From positions 31,747 through 95,746 of the forward strand of contig JBFMBL010000002.1 of assembly GCA_040755195.1 (NCBI GenBank): a stretch of DNA of 64,000 nucleotides, written 5' to 3'. The notes below the pieces were generated by a model. It did not search any database, had not been told where the DNA came from, and saw only the letters and a program-made list of their open reading frames with translations. This DNA is from SURF-55 sp040755195. Lineage in GTDB: Bacteria; Bacillota; Desulfotomaculia; Desulfotomaculales; Ammonificaceae. The translations under genes were made by a program, and so were the position numbers. This document shows positions 1-8,108 of the stretch, in pieces (within the stretch, counting starts at the first letter, position 1; each line of letters starts with the position of its first letter).

Positions 1-1373
1 TCGGAGTGTTTGGCCACGTTGGTCAGGGCTTCTTGAATAATCCTGTAGATAACAATCGCCTCCCGCCGGTTAAGCGTAAGCGTGCGGTCGCTGTAGTAGA
101 GATAAACCTTTATTCCGTGCGTCGTTTCAAAATAGGAAACATACGATTCGACGGCCGGGATCAAACCCACCTTGTCGATTAAATATGGGTGAATCTCGTT
201 CATAATACTGCGCATATCCATGGCCGCGTTTTGGCACTGATTCCTGAGCCGTACCATGTTTTCGCGAACAGGCTCCGGCAACCCCTCCCCGTTCTGTCGC
301 AACACGTAATCCAGAGAATGGATCATTGTTGACATGTACCTGCCGATCCAATCGTGAATTTCAATAGATAGCTTCTTTCGCTCTCCTTCTATACTATCGA
401 AAAGCAGAGATTTGTCCTTCTGGCTTTCTTCCGGTAGGGCCACCATCACCGCACCGGTTAATTTATCCAGGACAAATAACGGATAATAGTCTATAGTTAA
501 GAAAATCTTCCGCCCCCCGTAGGTGTATACAGTCTGGTAATTAGTCAACTGTTTCTTGTGCAGGATGACCTCAAAAAACGGTTGGAGCACACTCTGCAGG
601 GGTGGGAAGTGACCCAGTATCTCGTTCAGGGACTTGTTTAAAACCGTGCCGCTATTGATATTCAATAGTTTCTCCGCCGCAGTGTTGATTTTTCTTACGA
701 CACCTCTCTGATCAGTGATAATAACGGCACTACGCAGGTTGGCAGTCAAAGACTTCAGGTGAGAATTCTGGACAAACATTGGAATTGCTACACCACACGA
801 GCCGATAACCAGCAAAGTTATGGGCAGAAAGGATAGCAAGAACAGCAGTAATTTCTTTCTCTTTTCTCCAGCCATGACCGACGTCGAAATCCGGTCTACT
901 TTATTCCTGATGGCGCTCACAGCGATACGGGCCTTATTTCTTAAGCTCGCAGCAAGGTCTTCGTGTTCTAACCGCAGGGACGCGTTATAGTGGTTATTTT
1001 CTAATTCCGGGCGGACCACCTCCTTTTCCACAAAGGAAAGGTATTTTCTATTTTCTTCAATCAGATCCGCTATCTTCCTTTTGGTGGAGGAATCCGCCGT
1101 GTTATACAGGTCTAATTCCTCCCTGAGGGTTTCCAGACTATAACGCCTGAAATCGTCGAGATAGCGGTGATTGTTATAAAGCATGTAATTCTCCGCGCTG
1201 GATACCAGGCGCTCCACATTTAAGGATATCTGGTAACATTTAGTAAGCTGATCTGAGAAACGAGCCAGGTCGTTGATTCTCTGAGGCGCCATATAAAATT
1301 CGTTAACCAGCAGTAAAACCGAGACAACCAACAGCAATATCAATGCGGCGCCAATCCACGTGTAGGTTTTCAT
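1..1373 (-). CDS. Sensor histidine kinase, NarX/DegS class (C-terminus cut by window edge)
   Basis: Membrane sensor kinase of a two-component system. The reading frame is open from the ATG at 1373 to the window start (457 codons visible). It has a TM near residues 7-24, a helical presumably extracellular segment to about 175, a second TM about 177-200, a PAS-like segment about 205-300, then a HisKA_3 dimerisation box with a His-Asp pair near residue 340 (EIHDWIG). The start of the ATPase N-box (IIQEALTNVAKHS) is at the edge. A GGGAGTG ribosome site precedes the ATG. Domain order is typical of kinases paired with NarL/LuxR-type regulators; that partner would lie outside the window. Ligand unknown. 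It diverges from the YeiH-family gene. Confidence 0.85.
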   Translation of the reverse strand, partial: MKTYTWIGAALILLLVVSVLLLVNEFYMAPQRINDLARFSDQLTKCYQISLNVERLVSSAENYMLYNNHRYLDDFRRYSLETLREELDLYNTADSSTKRKIADLIEENRKYLSFVEKEVVRPELENNHYNASLRLEHEDLAASLRNKARIAVSAIRNKVDRISTSVMAGEKRKKLLLFLLSFLPITLLVIGSCGVAIPMFVQNSHLKSLTANLRSAVIITDQRGVVRKINTAAEKLLNINSGTVLNKSLNEILGHFPPLQSVLQPFFEVILHKKQLTNYQTVYTYGGRKIFLTIDYYPLFVLDKLTGAVMVALPEESQKDKSLLFDSIEGERKKLSIEIHDWIGRYMSTMIHSLDYVLRQNGEGLPEPVRENMVRLRNQCQNAAMDMRSIMNEIHPYLIDKVGLIPAVESYVSYFETTHGIKVYLYYSDRTLTLNRREAIVIYRIIQEALTNVAKHS

Positions 1374-1738
1374 TCTACGTCACTCCCGGGAACAACCCTG
1401 ATAATCGACACGGGAACCCCAATTGTTGATAATTTCGCCGTGCGAACTTCTATTTCCTTTTGATAACAACTCTCCTAAAAAGCTCTTCTACTCTGGTTAA
1501 AATGTCTCGCCAAAATGACACAAAAATGTCAGATAGTCGGCTTGTTTCGTCATATCTATTACGTAATAGAGCTAATTCGTGCCGTACGGGTTGATTTTTA
1601 ATCAAGGCAGAAAGTAAGATTTTGTTGAAACGATACATATATTGTAGCCAAAAAAGGATGAGGGGGTGAGAAACGGGAACAAGGTCTAATTTAGCGGATT
1701 CTGCTATCCAAAATATTTATCTGAGGGAGGGAAGTCAG
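1374..1738. promoter_or_regulatory. Divergent intergenic region with a TGACA/TGTCA dyad
   Basis: No convincing gene. The stretch separates the kinase from the YeiH-family gene and must hold both promoters. A spaced dyad, TGACA (1516-1520) and TGTCA (1527-1531), separated by six bases, is the only obvious protein-site candidate. A 62-codon frame on the minus strand (1638-1450) lacks a ribosome site. The downstream gene has a strong site (GGGAGGGAAG) just before 1739. Confidence 0.35.
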
Positions 1739-3202
1739 ATGTCCCAGGAGACAACCGCAAGCCGGTCTCCACTCTTCAAAACTGAAGACTGGTGGGCAGT
1801 GTGGCTTGGATTGTTCATCTTCGCTCTGGGTCTCCTAAAGCTCGCCGGCGTTGACGTCATCGGGTGGGTCGTCAAAACAAGCGTCTGGCTCGACCTGTCA
1901 AAAGCCCTGGCGCCCGCGTCCAAAGCGTATCAAGGCATGCCCGGCATAATCTCGCTGATTTTAACGTACCTCTTCCTTCTGCTGGTTACAGCAATCGGCG
2001 CTTATTCCATGGGAGCCAGGGTTGGCAGGTACATCACCGGTTTCACCCTTATTTTTTGGATAACCTATGCCTGTTGGATCATTGGGAGTTACGGTTACAT
2101 CGCCGCCACCCCGGACCAACTGGCCAAGTTGGGCATTCCGTGGTCGCTGCGCCTGACAGGTGAAGCAGGATTCATTATCGCGCTCATCGCCGGCCTGCTC
2201 CTCGGTAACTTATGGCCCGGGTTCACCCGGGCTGTTGAAGAGGCGGTGAAGCCCGAGTGGTTCATTAAGACGGCGATCGTCATTTTGGGCGCCACCATCG
2301 GGCTCAAGGCCTGTCAGTCCACAGGACTGGCCGGCCAGGTGGTTTTCCGCGGCTTCTGCGCCATCGTCGAGGCCTACCTTATTTACTGGCCGATCGTCTA
2401 CTTTATCTCCCGCAAGTACTTCAGGTTCACGCCGGAATGGGCGGCGCCGCTTGCTTCCGGTATTTCCATCTGCGGTGTTTCGGCCGCCATTGCCACCGGC
2501 GGCGCTATCAAGGCAAGGCCGGTCGTGCCCGTTATCGTTTCCTCGTTGGTCATTATATTCGCCGTAGTCGAGCTGATTATTCTACCCTTTGCGGCACAGG
2601 CCTGGCTGTACCACGAGCCGATGGTTGCCGGCGCGTGGATGGGCCTGGCGGTGAAGACCGACGGCGCGGCAGCGGCCAGCGGCGCCCTGGTTGACGCCTT
2701 AATCAGGTCCAAGGCCGCGACGGCACTGGGCGTCCAGTGGCAGGAAGGCTGGATGCTGATGGCGGCGACAACGGTCAAGGTGTTCATCGACATCTTCATT
2801 GCCGTCTGGGCCTTCATCCTGGCCATCATCTGGTCGTACAGCATTGACAGGAGACCCGGCGAAAAGATCAGCGCCTCGGTTATCTGGGAGCGGTTCCCGA
2901 AGTTCATTCTTGGGTACGCCGCTACCTTTGCCATCTTGCTCCTGATTGGTTCGGGAATGACCAAAGAAACCTTAAAAACCTTACAGGCAGGAGTCGGGCA
3001 GGCAGACGCCTTCCGGGGCATCTTCTTCGCCTTGACCTTCTTCACCATCGGGCTTGTGTCCAATTTCAAGAAACTTAAAGAGGAAGGCATGGGGCGGCTT
3101 GCCGTTGTATACCTAATCTGCCTGTTCGGGTTCATTATCTGGATCGGGTTGTTCATCTCGTGGATCTTCTTCCACGGCATAACCCCGCCTGTGGTAGGTT
3201 AA
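1739..3202 (+). CDS. YeiH/UPF0324-family membrane transporter (putative sulfate exporter family)
   Basis: 487-residue polytopic membrane protein with about 11-12 hydrophobic segments. The conserved core begins near residue 140 (GEAGFIIALIAGLLLGN) and includes family-typical motifs VILGATIGLK, GISICGVSAAIAT and GAWMGLAVKTDGAAAASGAL. The family (Cons_hypoth698) is usually about 330-350 residues, so this member has an extra N-terminal membrane part of about 130 residues. Annotated family-wide as putative sulfate exporters, but the substrate is not established. The ATG has a GGGAGGGAAG ribosome site. A 50-aa membrane protein follows 30 bp downstream and then a terminator, so they form a two-gene operon. 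Confidence 0.85.
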   Translation: MSQETTASRSPLFKTEDWWAVWLGLFIFALGLLKLAGVDVIGWVVKTSVWLDLSKALAPASKAYQGMPGIISLILTYLFLLLVTAIGAYSMGARVGRYITGFTLIFWITYACWIIGSYGYIAATPDQLAKLGIPWSLRLTGEAGFIIALIAGLLLGNLWPGFTRAVEEAVKPEWFIKTAIVILGATIGLKACQSTGLAGQVVFRGFCAIVEAYLIYWPIVYFISRKYFRFTPEWAAPLASGISICGVSAAIATGGAIKARPVVPVIVSSLVIIFAVVELIILPFAAQAWLYHEPMVAGAWMGLAVKTDGAAAASGALVDALIRSKAATALGVQWQEGWMLMAATTVKVFIDIFIAVWAFILAIIWSYSIDRRPGEKISASVIWERFPKFILGYAATFAILLLIGSGMTKETLKTLQAGVGQADAFRGIFFALTFFTIGLVSNFKKLKEEGMGRLAVVYLICLFGFIIWIGLFISWIFFHGITPPVVG

Positions 3203-3232
3203 CGGGAGTCCCGAAAAAAGGAGGTCAGATAT

Positions 3233-3385
3233 ATGGCTAATCAAGAACGGTTTGCTGAAGAAGGAGAATGGTTCGACCTGACGCCTGCAGAGAAAAAGCT
3301 CATCGGGTGGAGCCTCGGGCTCGGGATCGCACTGCTGGGAATACTGGTCTGGATCAGTTACACCGTTATCCCTGTCCAGCACTGA
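3233..3385 (+). CDS. 50-aa single-pass membrane protein, partner of the YeiH-family gene
   Basis: Small ORF with a perfect AAGGAGG ribosome site 6-12 nt upstream of its ATG. It encodes 50 residues: an acidic soluble N-terminus (about 18 residues), then one hydrophobic helix (about 24-45, LIGWSLGLGIALLGILVWISY). It sits between the transporter and the operon terminator, so a role as an accessory subunit of the transporter is likely but inferred from position only. Confidence 0.7.
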   Translation: MANQERFAEEGEWFDLTPAEKKLIGWSLGLGIALLGILVWISYTVIPVQH

Positions 3386-3405
3386 TAAACTATAGTGCGT
3401 ATACG

Positions 3406-3437
3406 GTCCGCTGTCCTTGTGGCAGCGGACTTTTTTT
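3406..3437 (+). terminator. Rho-independent terminator of the transporter operon
   Basis: Perfect 8-bp stem GTCCGCTG (3406-3413) / CAGCGGAC (3423-3430), 9-nt loop, followed immediately by seven T residues. Confidence 0.9.
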
Positions 3438-3585
3438 ATTAAAAGGACCTTTCCCATCCCCAGCAGAGCCGGATGCCTTCGGGGAAACCACGAAGAAGAA
3501 GTCGTGAAGGATAACTTAAAACCTGGGTCGGCTCCGGCTGGGATGGTATAATTAAGGATAGATTCGGCGCTACGGAGGAAAATCT

Positions 3586-3813
3586 ATGCAACCGCAAGAT
3601 GTCCGGCGCTGGGCGGAAGGCCAACAGCGCGCAGAAAAAATAATCGCGGAAGAACGGCGGCGCTGGCTGTTGCAGCTTGACCAGGAAAGCGCGCTCCGGA
3701 CCTACCTCGACCTTGCCGCCGGAGTGGTATGGCCCGACCAGGATAAGCCCTCGCCGCTTCTAATAGCTATGCGCCAAGCCGTATCCCGCCTGGTGGAGAA
3801 GCAAAAAAGATGA
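3586..3813 (+). CDS. Small charged protein upstream of a nucleotidyltransferase gene
   Basis: 75 residues, rich in Arg, Glu and Gln, no membrane segment or signal peptide. It starts at an ATG preceded by GGAGGAAAATCT; a TATAAT hexamer lies at 3547-3552. It directly precedes a broken nucleotidyltransferase (about 10 nt gap). This pairing is common for toxin-antitoxin-like or uncharacterised NTase pairs, so it may be the partner of the lost NTase. Family not recognised. Confidence 0.55.
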   Translation: MQPQDVRRWAEGQQRAEKIIAEERRRWLLQLDQESALRTYLDLAAGVVWPDQDKPSPLLIAMRQAVSRLVEKQKR

Positions 3814-3821
3814 CGGAATAG

Positions 3822-4391
3822 GTGCATCCTGCATTATTAGAGACGGCCATGTAAATCGTTACTTTTCTCGAAGAGGAGCAAATTCCCTACGTCATCCTCG
3901 GGGGACTGGCGGTTCAATACTGGGGCGAACCGCGCCTGACCCGCGACGTGGATATAACCGTTATGATTGCCAACGAAGAGAGTTTCTTGAAACGGACCGT
4001 AAAACGCTTCCAACCACGGTTTCCTGATGCGGTTGACTTTGCCCGCAAGTCGCGGGTGCTCCTTCTTACCGCCACTAACGGACGCCCCATAGATATATCC
4101 TTAGGGATTCCCGACTACGAATTGGAGGCTATGGCCCAGGACGCCATCGTTACTTGGCCGGGCGGCAAGGCTGTACGTTTAATCAGTTCCGAGGATCTGA
4201 TTATTCATAAATGTGTGGCCGGACGCCCGCACGACCTCGAAGATGTGGAACGTATTCTTGTCCGGCAGTAAGGTCAGGTGGATCTCAAGTATATCCGCCG
4301 CTGGCTGAGGGAAGTTGCGGCTGCGCTGCCGGAGCGCCGTATCCTGAGCCGCTTCGAGATCGCCCTGAGGCGGGCGCGCCAGCAGCGCTAA
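3822..4391 (+). pseudogene. Nucleotidyltransferase (AbiEii/DUF6036-like) broken by two in-frame stops
   Basis: One continuous frame reads a family-like NTase from GTG 3822 to TAA 4389-4391, but carries TAA at 3852-3854 and at 4269-4271. The NTase core is intact between them: the GG(L)A motif (VILGGLAVQYWG) and the metal-binding Asp pair (RLTRDVDITV). The frame after the second stop resumes as a plausible C-terminal helix region (DLKYIRRWLREVA). Two stops in an otherwise good frame indicate a pseudogene. An internal start near 3948 would lose the GG motif. Confidence 0.75.
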
Positions 4392-4413
4392 GCCGAATAG
4401 AAAGCGAGAAACC

Positions 4414-4731
4414 ATGAAAAACAGCAGAAAAATCGGCCTCTTGGCCACCCTTATTTTAGTAGTCGCTTTGCTCGCCGGGTTATGTTACCTGCTTTCCCCC
4501 TCCCCCACCCCCGAACTGGCGATCCGGAAGTACGTTTTTCTCCGGGGTCTTTCACCGGTGGAAGCCTTCCATCTCTCCGTAAAGCGAGGCGATTACGTGG
4601 ACCCTCGCTTAGGCCAGCAGTTCTTCGTGGAAGGCTTCCGCGCTCCCGGGACAGGGATGGCAATCCACTTTTTCTATCTCAAAAAGACGCCTGCGGGATG
4701 GTACGTCGACTCTGCTGGAACCGGCCCTTAA
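4414..4731 (+). CDS. Small membrane-anchored protein of unknown function
   Basis: 105 residues. An N-terminal hydrophobic helix (about residues 7-27) acts as a signal anchor, followed by an extracytoplasmic basic/aromatic domain of about 75 residues. No recognised family. It shares an apparent operon with the next gene (13 nt gap holding AAGGAGG). Confidence 0.55.
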   Translation: MKNSRKIGLLATLILVVALLAGLCYLLSPSPTPELAIRKYVFLRGLSPVEAFHLSVKRGDYVDPRLGQQFFVEGFRAPGTGMAIHFFYLKKTPAGWYVDSAGTGP

Positions 4732-4744
4732 GGAGGTTTAACCG

Positions 4745-5110
4745 GTGGAATTAAAATATAACGCTACGCTGCTCGTCCAGATTCTGCACTTCTTTTTGAT
4801 TATACTCCTCATTGGTTTGGTTATTTATTATTTCATGAAAAAGCGTGTCTGGAACTGGAGCCGCGAATGGCGACTCACGGAACACCAGCAGGCGAAAGAC
4901 CTGAGTACCTCGACAGACAGCGTCTGTCTGCGCTGCGGCGCGAAACTCGAACTCCTCGGCGTGGAAAAGTTCCGCTGCGGCGGCACTACCGGCGGCTGGA
5001 AGCTGATCTTCGGCGAATGGGCGGAGCTCGGCGAACAGATGATCCCCCTGGAGGTTTGGGCCTGCCCCCACTGCCGCAAGGCAGAATTCCGCGTTCCGGC
5101 GCAGGAATAG
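4745..5110 (+). CDS. Membrane-anchored zinc-ribbon-like protein
   Basis: 121 residues from a GTG start with ribosome site AAGGAGG. One TM helix (about 10-30), then a cytoplasmic domain with two Cys pairs, CLRCG (about residue 58-62) and CPHC (about 106-109), consistent with a zinc ribbon, around a GGWKLIFGEWAELGE segment. The C-terminal 43 codons recur as a detached fragment at 9392-9520, showing that this gene belongs to the set of duplicated and shuffled genes in the island. Function unknown. Confidence 0.6.
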   Translation: MELKYNATLLVQILHFFLIILLIGLVIYYFMKKRVWNWSREWRLTEHQQAKDLSTSTDSVCLRCGAKLELLGVEKFRCGGTTGGWKLIFGEWAELGEQMIPLEVWACPHCRKAEFRVPAQE

Positions 5111-5125
5111 GCCGGTGAACGGGAG

Positions 5126-5334
5126 AAAAACATCTACTATTCCCTGAACACAGCGGTTTTTCAGGAGGCGGTGGTCTGGTTCCTGCAGTTATAACAAATG
5201 CTGCAGAGTTGGATGCTTTTCAAGCCGCTGCTGATCCTGGGCCTTTACCTTTTGATGCTGCTTGATTAATGCCGCTAACACCCTTGGTTGACCCGCGCCG
5301 GCAAAACTACACGCGCTTCGGGAGCACCTACTAA
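5126..5334 (+). pseudogene. Remnants of sdpR and sdpI ahead of regulator 1
   Basis: Positions 5132-5193 translate to IYYSLNTAVFQEAVVWFLQL, the C-terminal part of the ArsR-type SdpR at 24443-24829 (IYYALNTTVFQEAAAWFLAV there). After a stop, 5209-5334 translate to pieces of SdpI (KPLLILGLYLLMLL, then VDPRRQNYTRFGS) with a stop and frame change between. Both genes are therefore decayed copies of the intact sdpRI pair about 19 kb downstream. Confidence 0.8.
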
Positions 5335-5335
5335 A

Positions 5336-5500
5336 AAATCAAAAAAATCCTTTACACTGTTTTTTTTGATATAATTACTTCCAATATATGTCGCAGTATT
5401 CCACAGACCAAGATGTCCTCCCAGAAATCAACCATCCTCAACAGCAACTTACAGCCAACCAAGAGAGAAAAGGTTTTATTTCGCCATAAGGGGTGGGGTT
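5336..5500 (+). promoter_or_regulatory. Conserved upstream block of regulator 1
   Basis: About 150 bp that recurs almost base for base before regulators 2 and 3. It has an eight-T tract followed by a -10-like GATATAAT (GATACAAT or GGTACAAT in the other copies), TGTCGCAGT, CCACAGACCAAGAT, AATCAACCATCCTC and finally the ribosome-site region before the ATG. The T-tract/TATAAT part is the probable regulator promoter, though the spacing to any -35 (TTTACA here) is short (13 bp). Confidence 0.5.
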
Positions 5501-6367
5501 ATGTCTGTTTTTCCAAAAGATCCGGGGCCGGCCGATTACGGCGCTTATCTCTGCTCTCGGGAGGAATTGGAAGACTCTTACGACCGCTGCCGTGCATTAA
5601 AGATACCGGTTGAACTCGATAGACCGCGGAAAACCCTCCCGAAAATTGCACTTGCGCCTCGACTGGCGGAGAATTTACTGCTTCTCACTGCCGTCGAACG
5701 TGTGATCACCCCGCATCATTACGCCGGACCGCAAAATGACCACATTTATATCCTGTGCGATCAGGAACTGGTAGCACTGAAGATATTCGCATCGCCAAAG
5801 GTTTTAGCCGCTGCCGAAGAGACCGGTGTCAGACCCGCTACAATCTTCACCGAAGAAAGTTGCGGCACCAACGCCCTGACCCTGGCGCGGGAACACGGAC
5901 GGATTATAGCCATTAGAGGCGATCAGCATTACTGCAAGCTTTTCAAGGACTGGTGGTGCGTGGCCGGTCCGGTGAAAGATCCATTAGGCAACATTTTGGG
6001 CTACCTCGATATCTCGCTGAACGCCGAGAAGGAGCTTGTTTCTACCATAGCGCTTTTAAGAGCCTTAATCGCATCAATCGAGGATATGTTCTCACAGCTA
6101 AACTTTAACCATGTTGAACAAGAGGCCCACTTACCGCCTTCGTTGCCCCCGGAAATAGGACAGGAACTTAGCCTGCGTCAACGAGAAATCCTGCAACTTT
6201 TATCTTCCGGACTGACTAATAAAGAGATTGCAGAAAAATGTTCTCTAAGCATAGACACCGTCAAGACTCACTGCCGGAATATCTACCGGAAGGTTGGTGT
6301 TAAGAAACCGCGTGAGTTCCGCCGGAAAATCCGCAATCGTCTTCTAAGGCCCGAGACTCTTCTTTAA
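5501..6367 (+). CDS. GAF-LuxR transcription regulator, paralog 1
   Basis: 288 residues. The N-terminus has the SYDRCRALKIPVE motif, then a GAF-like sensor domain (about 50-190) with the signatures ESCGTNALTLAREHG and RGDQHYCKLFKDWWC...GYLDISL. These are closely similar to the sensor domains of AcoR-type sigma-54 activators, but there is no AAA+ domain. Instead a LuxR/NarL HTH follows (about 222-276; LTNKEIAEKCSLSIDTVKTH). Paralogs are at 13364 and 19509. In all three the gene is followed within 50-70 bp by DNA dyads abutting a promoter, so it probably activates the downstream cargo. The sensed ligand is unknown. Confidence 0.8.
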   Translation: MSVFPKDPGPADYGAYLCSREELEDSYDRCRALKIPVELDRPRKTLPKIALAPRLAENLLLLTAVERVITPHHYAGPQNDHIYILCDQELVALKIFASPKVLAAAEETGVRPATIFTEESCGTNALTLAREHGRIIAIRGDQHYCKLFKDWWCVAGPVKDPLGNILGYLDISLNAEKELVSTIALLRALIASIEDMFSQLNFNHVEQEAHLPPSLPPEIGQELSLRQREILQLLSSGLTNKEIAEKCSLSIDTVKTHCRNIYRKVGVKKPREFRRKIRNRLLRPETLL

Positions 6368-6414
6368 CCAAACCCGTTTACTGTTTACGAACGAGGATGA
6401 TCCGGTTATTGAGA

Positions 6415-6484
6415 ATCACCCTTCAAGGGGTATAAAAATACCACCTAAAGGGTGATAGACAAACTGCTTAAATGGTTTTATCCT
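6415..6484 (+). promoter_or_regulatory. Dyad operator and promoter of cassette 1
   Basis: A 42-bp fold-back: outer 9-bp arms ATCACCCTT (6415-6423) / AAGGGTGAT (6448-6456) and inner arms GGTAT (6429-6433) / ATACC (6438-6442). It can also be read as two dyads centred about 22 bp apart. The arms run into a -35-like TAGACA (6456-6461), then 17 bp, then TATCCT (6479-6484). The same arrangement follows regulators 2 and 3. Confidence 0.65.
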
Positions 6485-6640
6485 TACTTCCAGAATTGTA
6501 TGCCGCTCATGCGGGTTAGCTAAGGCAAGTTATAGACAAGTATATTTCACGAAGCCAAGCTACACGCATATATTGTTTCGAGATAAGTAGGGGCTTTTTC
6601 CCAAAGCAGGCAGAAAATTTGCTTGTGAAAAAGAGAGAGC

Positions 6641-6754
6641 AAGGCGGCATCCCTCCGGTCAACCGTCTCGCAAATGGCGCACAGGGGGAAATCCGACCTC
6701 ACCCTCGTTGTTATTATACAACCGAGGGATGGTGTTTTCAAGTGATGCCGCCTT
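6641..6754 (+). promoter_or_regulatory. Structured leader between promoter and precursor gene 1
   Basis: Perfect 11-bp inverted repeat AAGGCGGCATC (6641-6651) / GATGCCGCCTT (6744-6754) encloses a second hairpin, CCCTCGTTGT with ACAACCGAGGG around a TATTAT loop (6702-6728). If transcription starts near 6490 the leader is about 370 nt, long for this genome, and this structure lies inside it. It could be a regulatory RNA fold or a small mobile-element remnant. Confidence 0.45.
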
Positions 6755-6864
6755 CTCCGCTCTTGTTCTATCTATGAGAGAGAGGGGGTGGAGATGGTTT
6801 CCGTATATTCATAACATCGGTTCTAATCGAAACCAAAAATCATTAAAGAGTGGAGGGTTATGTT

Positions 6865-7638
6865 ATGATATGGAAACGCAGTAAATGGCGTATGTGTGTG
6901 GCAGTAATATTATCCTTATTAATGTTACTCACACCAACATTAGCAGGATATGCGGCGTCTGAGTTTCTCGGACAAACGAACTCGCTAAGTTATCAAGAAC
7001 TCAACGGGCCGGAGCTTGATCAGTTGGCGCAAAAAACCATTGACAATGAAGGCGTACAACGATTGGTTGAACATCTGGCAGGGAAAGAAGCTTACCTCGC
7101 AGGAAAAAGAGCTGCTAAATGGCAATTTGACGGCCATGAGGGAGATTTTGTGCTTCTTAACTACAAGGGTAAAGAAGATGTTCAAATCATTTTTGGTGAA
7201 TCCGGCGGGAAGGTTAAGGTTGGCGCAGGGGTTTTTAAAGTCACAGATAAAAAAATACAGATTGAAGCATACGATCTCGTTGATGGAAAGACTTATCACT
7301 CTTCAACAATTACCTTCTTGAAAGACGTTAATGGTAAGTTCGGCCAACCCTCAGTAAAATGGCATTCCAGCCCTCTCATGAAAAATCCTAAGACTATCGG
7401 TTCGCCACCGGATATTAGTGTGGCTGCCACTAATTGTGACATTTGTAAAAATATTTGCTACTACATTTACGCTGGAGGTTGCGGTGTATCAAGTTATCTT
7501 GTCTGTAATGGCGCGTGTATCCCATTTGGTACTTGGACGTGCCCAATCATCTGTGGTATTGTATGGGGTATAATATGCCTATATGGAGGAGGCACCAGTT
7601 GCCCAACACTTTGCCAAATAGCCGGTTTTTGTCCCTAG
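6865..7638 (+). CDS. Secreted precursor with halocin C8-like Cys-rich C-terminal domain
   Basis: 257 residues from the ATG with GGAGGG 7 nt upstream. A Sec signal (about 1-31, LAGYAA end) is followed by a charged middle domain (about 32-185) and a 68-residue C-terminal domain holding all 12 mature Cys (CDIC, CxxxxxxxC, CPIIC, CPTLC), ending QIAGFCP. Halocin C8 from haloarchaea is made as an exported precursor whose N-terminal part (HalI) is the immunity protein and whose 76-residue Cys-rich C-terminus is the bacteriocin, ending NRAGLC; size, order and Cys pattern match that plan. Similarity was judged by eye. Neighbouring membrane proteins and a VKOR-like enzyme fit a disulfide-bonded antimicrobial peptide. 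Activity is inferred. Confidence 0.7.
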   Translation: MIWKRSKWRMCVAVILSLLMLLTPTLAGYAASEFLGQTNSLSYQELNGPELDQLAQKTIDNEGVQRLVEHLAGKEAYLAGKRAAKWQFDGHEGDFVLLNYKGKEDVQIIFGESGGKVKVGAGVFKVTDKKIQIEAYDLVDGKTYHSSTITFLKDVNGKFGQPSVKWHSSPLMKNPKTIGSPPDISVAATNCDICKNICYYIYAGGCGVSSYLVCNGACIPFGTWTCPIICGIVWGIICLYGGGTSCPTLCQIAGFCP

Positions 7639-7719
7639 TATCATTGTATCATTTAATAATCGGTGGGGCCGAAATATGGCCCCACCGATTACTTTAAGCG
7701 ATAAAAAGGTGGCATATAT

Positions 7720-8106
7720 GTGATTGTAGACTTAATATTCTTTTTGTTATGCTTACTGTTGGCATTCGTTCTTTTGTATCCCTTTTACCTTAAAGATCAT
7801 AAGCCTGCACATTATAAAGGAATTTGGCGAGCGATTGGGATTGTATTCAGAAATAGGTATGGGGTTATTTGGTTGACAAATTTTTACTTGGCGCTTAATG
7901 TGTCTCATGTAGCCGGTTATTTTACTAACAATAAGCTAATGAAGATCATGATAATGCTTTTATACTTTTTACTTTTTACACCGGTATTTCTATGGTACCC
8001 CTTCCACTTAAAGTATAAAAGGCCGGAAAAGTATAAAGGTACTTGGAGGCGGATAGGCGAGTGGCTTGGAAATCCAAGAGACGCATTTCAGGGTAGGGGA
8101 AAATAG
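7720..8106 (+). CDS. Small four-helix membrane protein A (possible immunity protein)
   Basis: 128 residues, GTG start with an AAAGGTGG ribosome site. Two hydrophobic halves, each ending in the same motif: YPFYLKDHKPAHYKGIWRAIG (about 22-42) and a second YPFxLKxxxPEKYKGTWRRIG copy (about 93-113), so the protein is an internal duplication. The next gene is a tandem paralog two bases downstream. No family recognised. Position directly after the Cys-rich precursor makes an immunity or accessory role plausible, by inference. Confidence 0.65.
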   Translation: MIVDLIFFLLCLLLAFVLLYPFYLKDHKPAHYKGIWRAIGIVFRNRYGVIWLTNFYLALNVSHVAGYFTNNKLMKIMIMLLYFLLFTPVFLWYPFHLKYKRPEKYKGTWRRIGEWLGNPRDAFQGRGK

Positions 8107-8108
8107 AT

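Noticed and set aside
1450..1638. 62-codon minus-strand frame upstream of the kinase
   Set aside because: No ribosome site, no recognisable motif, and it fills the divergent promoter region.
2398..3180. 260-codon antisense frame within the YeiH-family gene
   Set aside because: Shadow of a GC-rich coding sequence; the plus strand has the conserved membrane protein.
5360..5385. T8 tract before the regulators as a transcription terminator
   Set aside because: No stable stem precedes the T run in any of the three copies; a -10-like box follows immediately, so a promoter reading is better.
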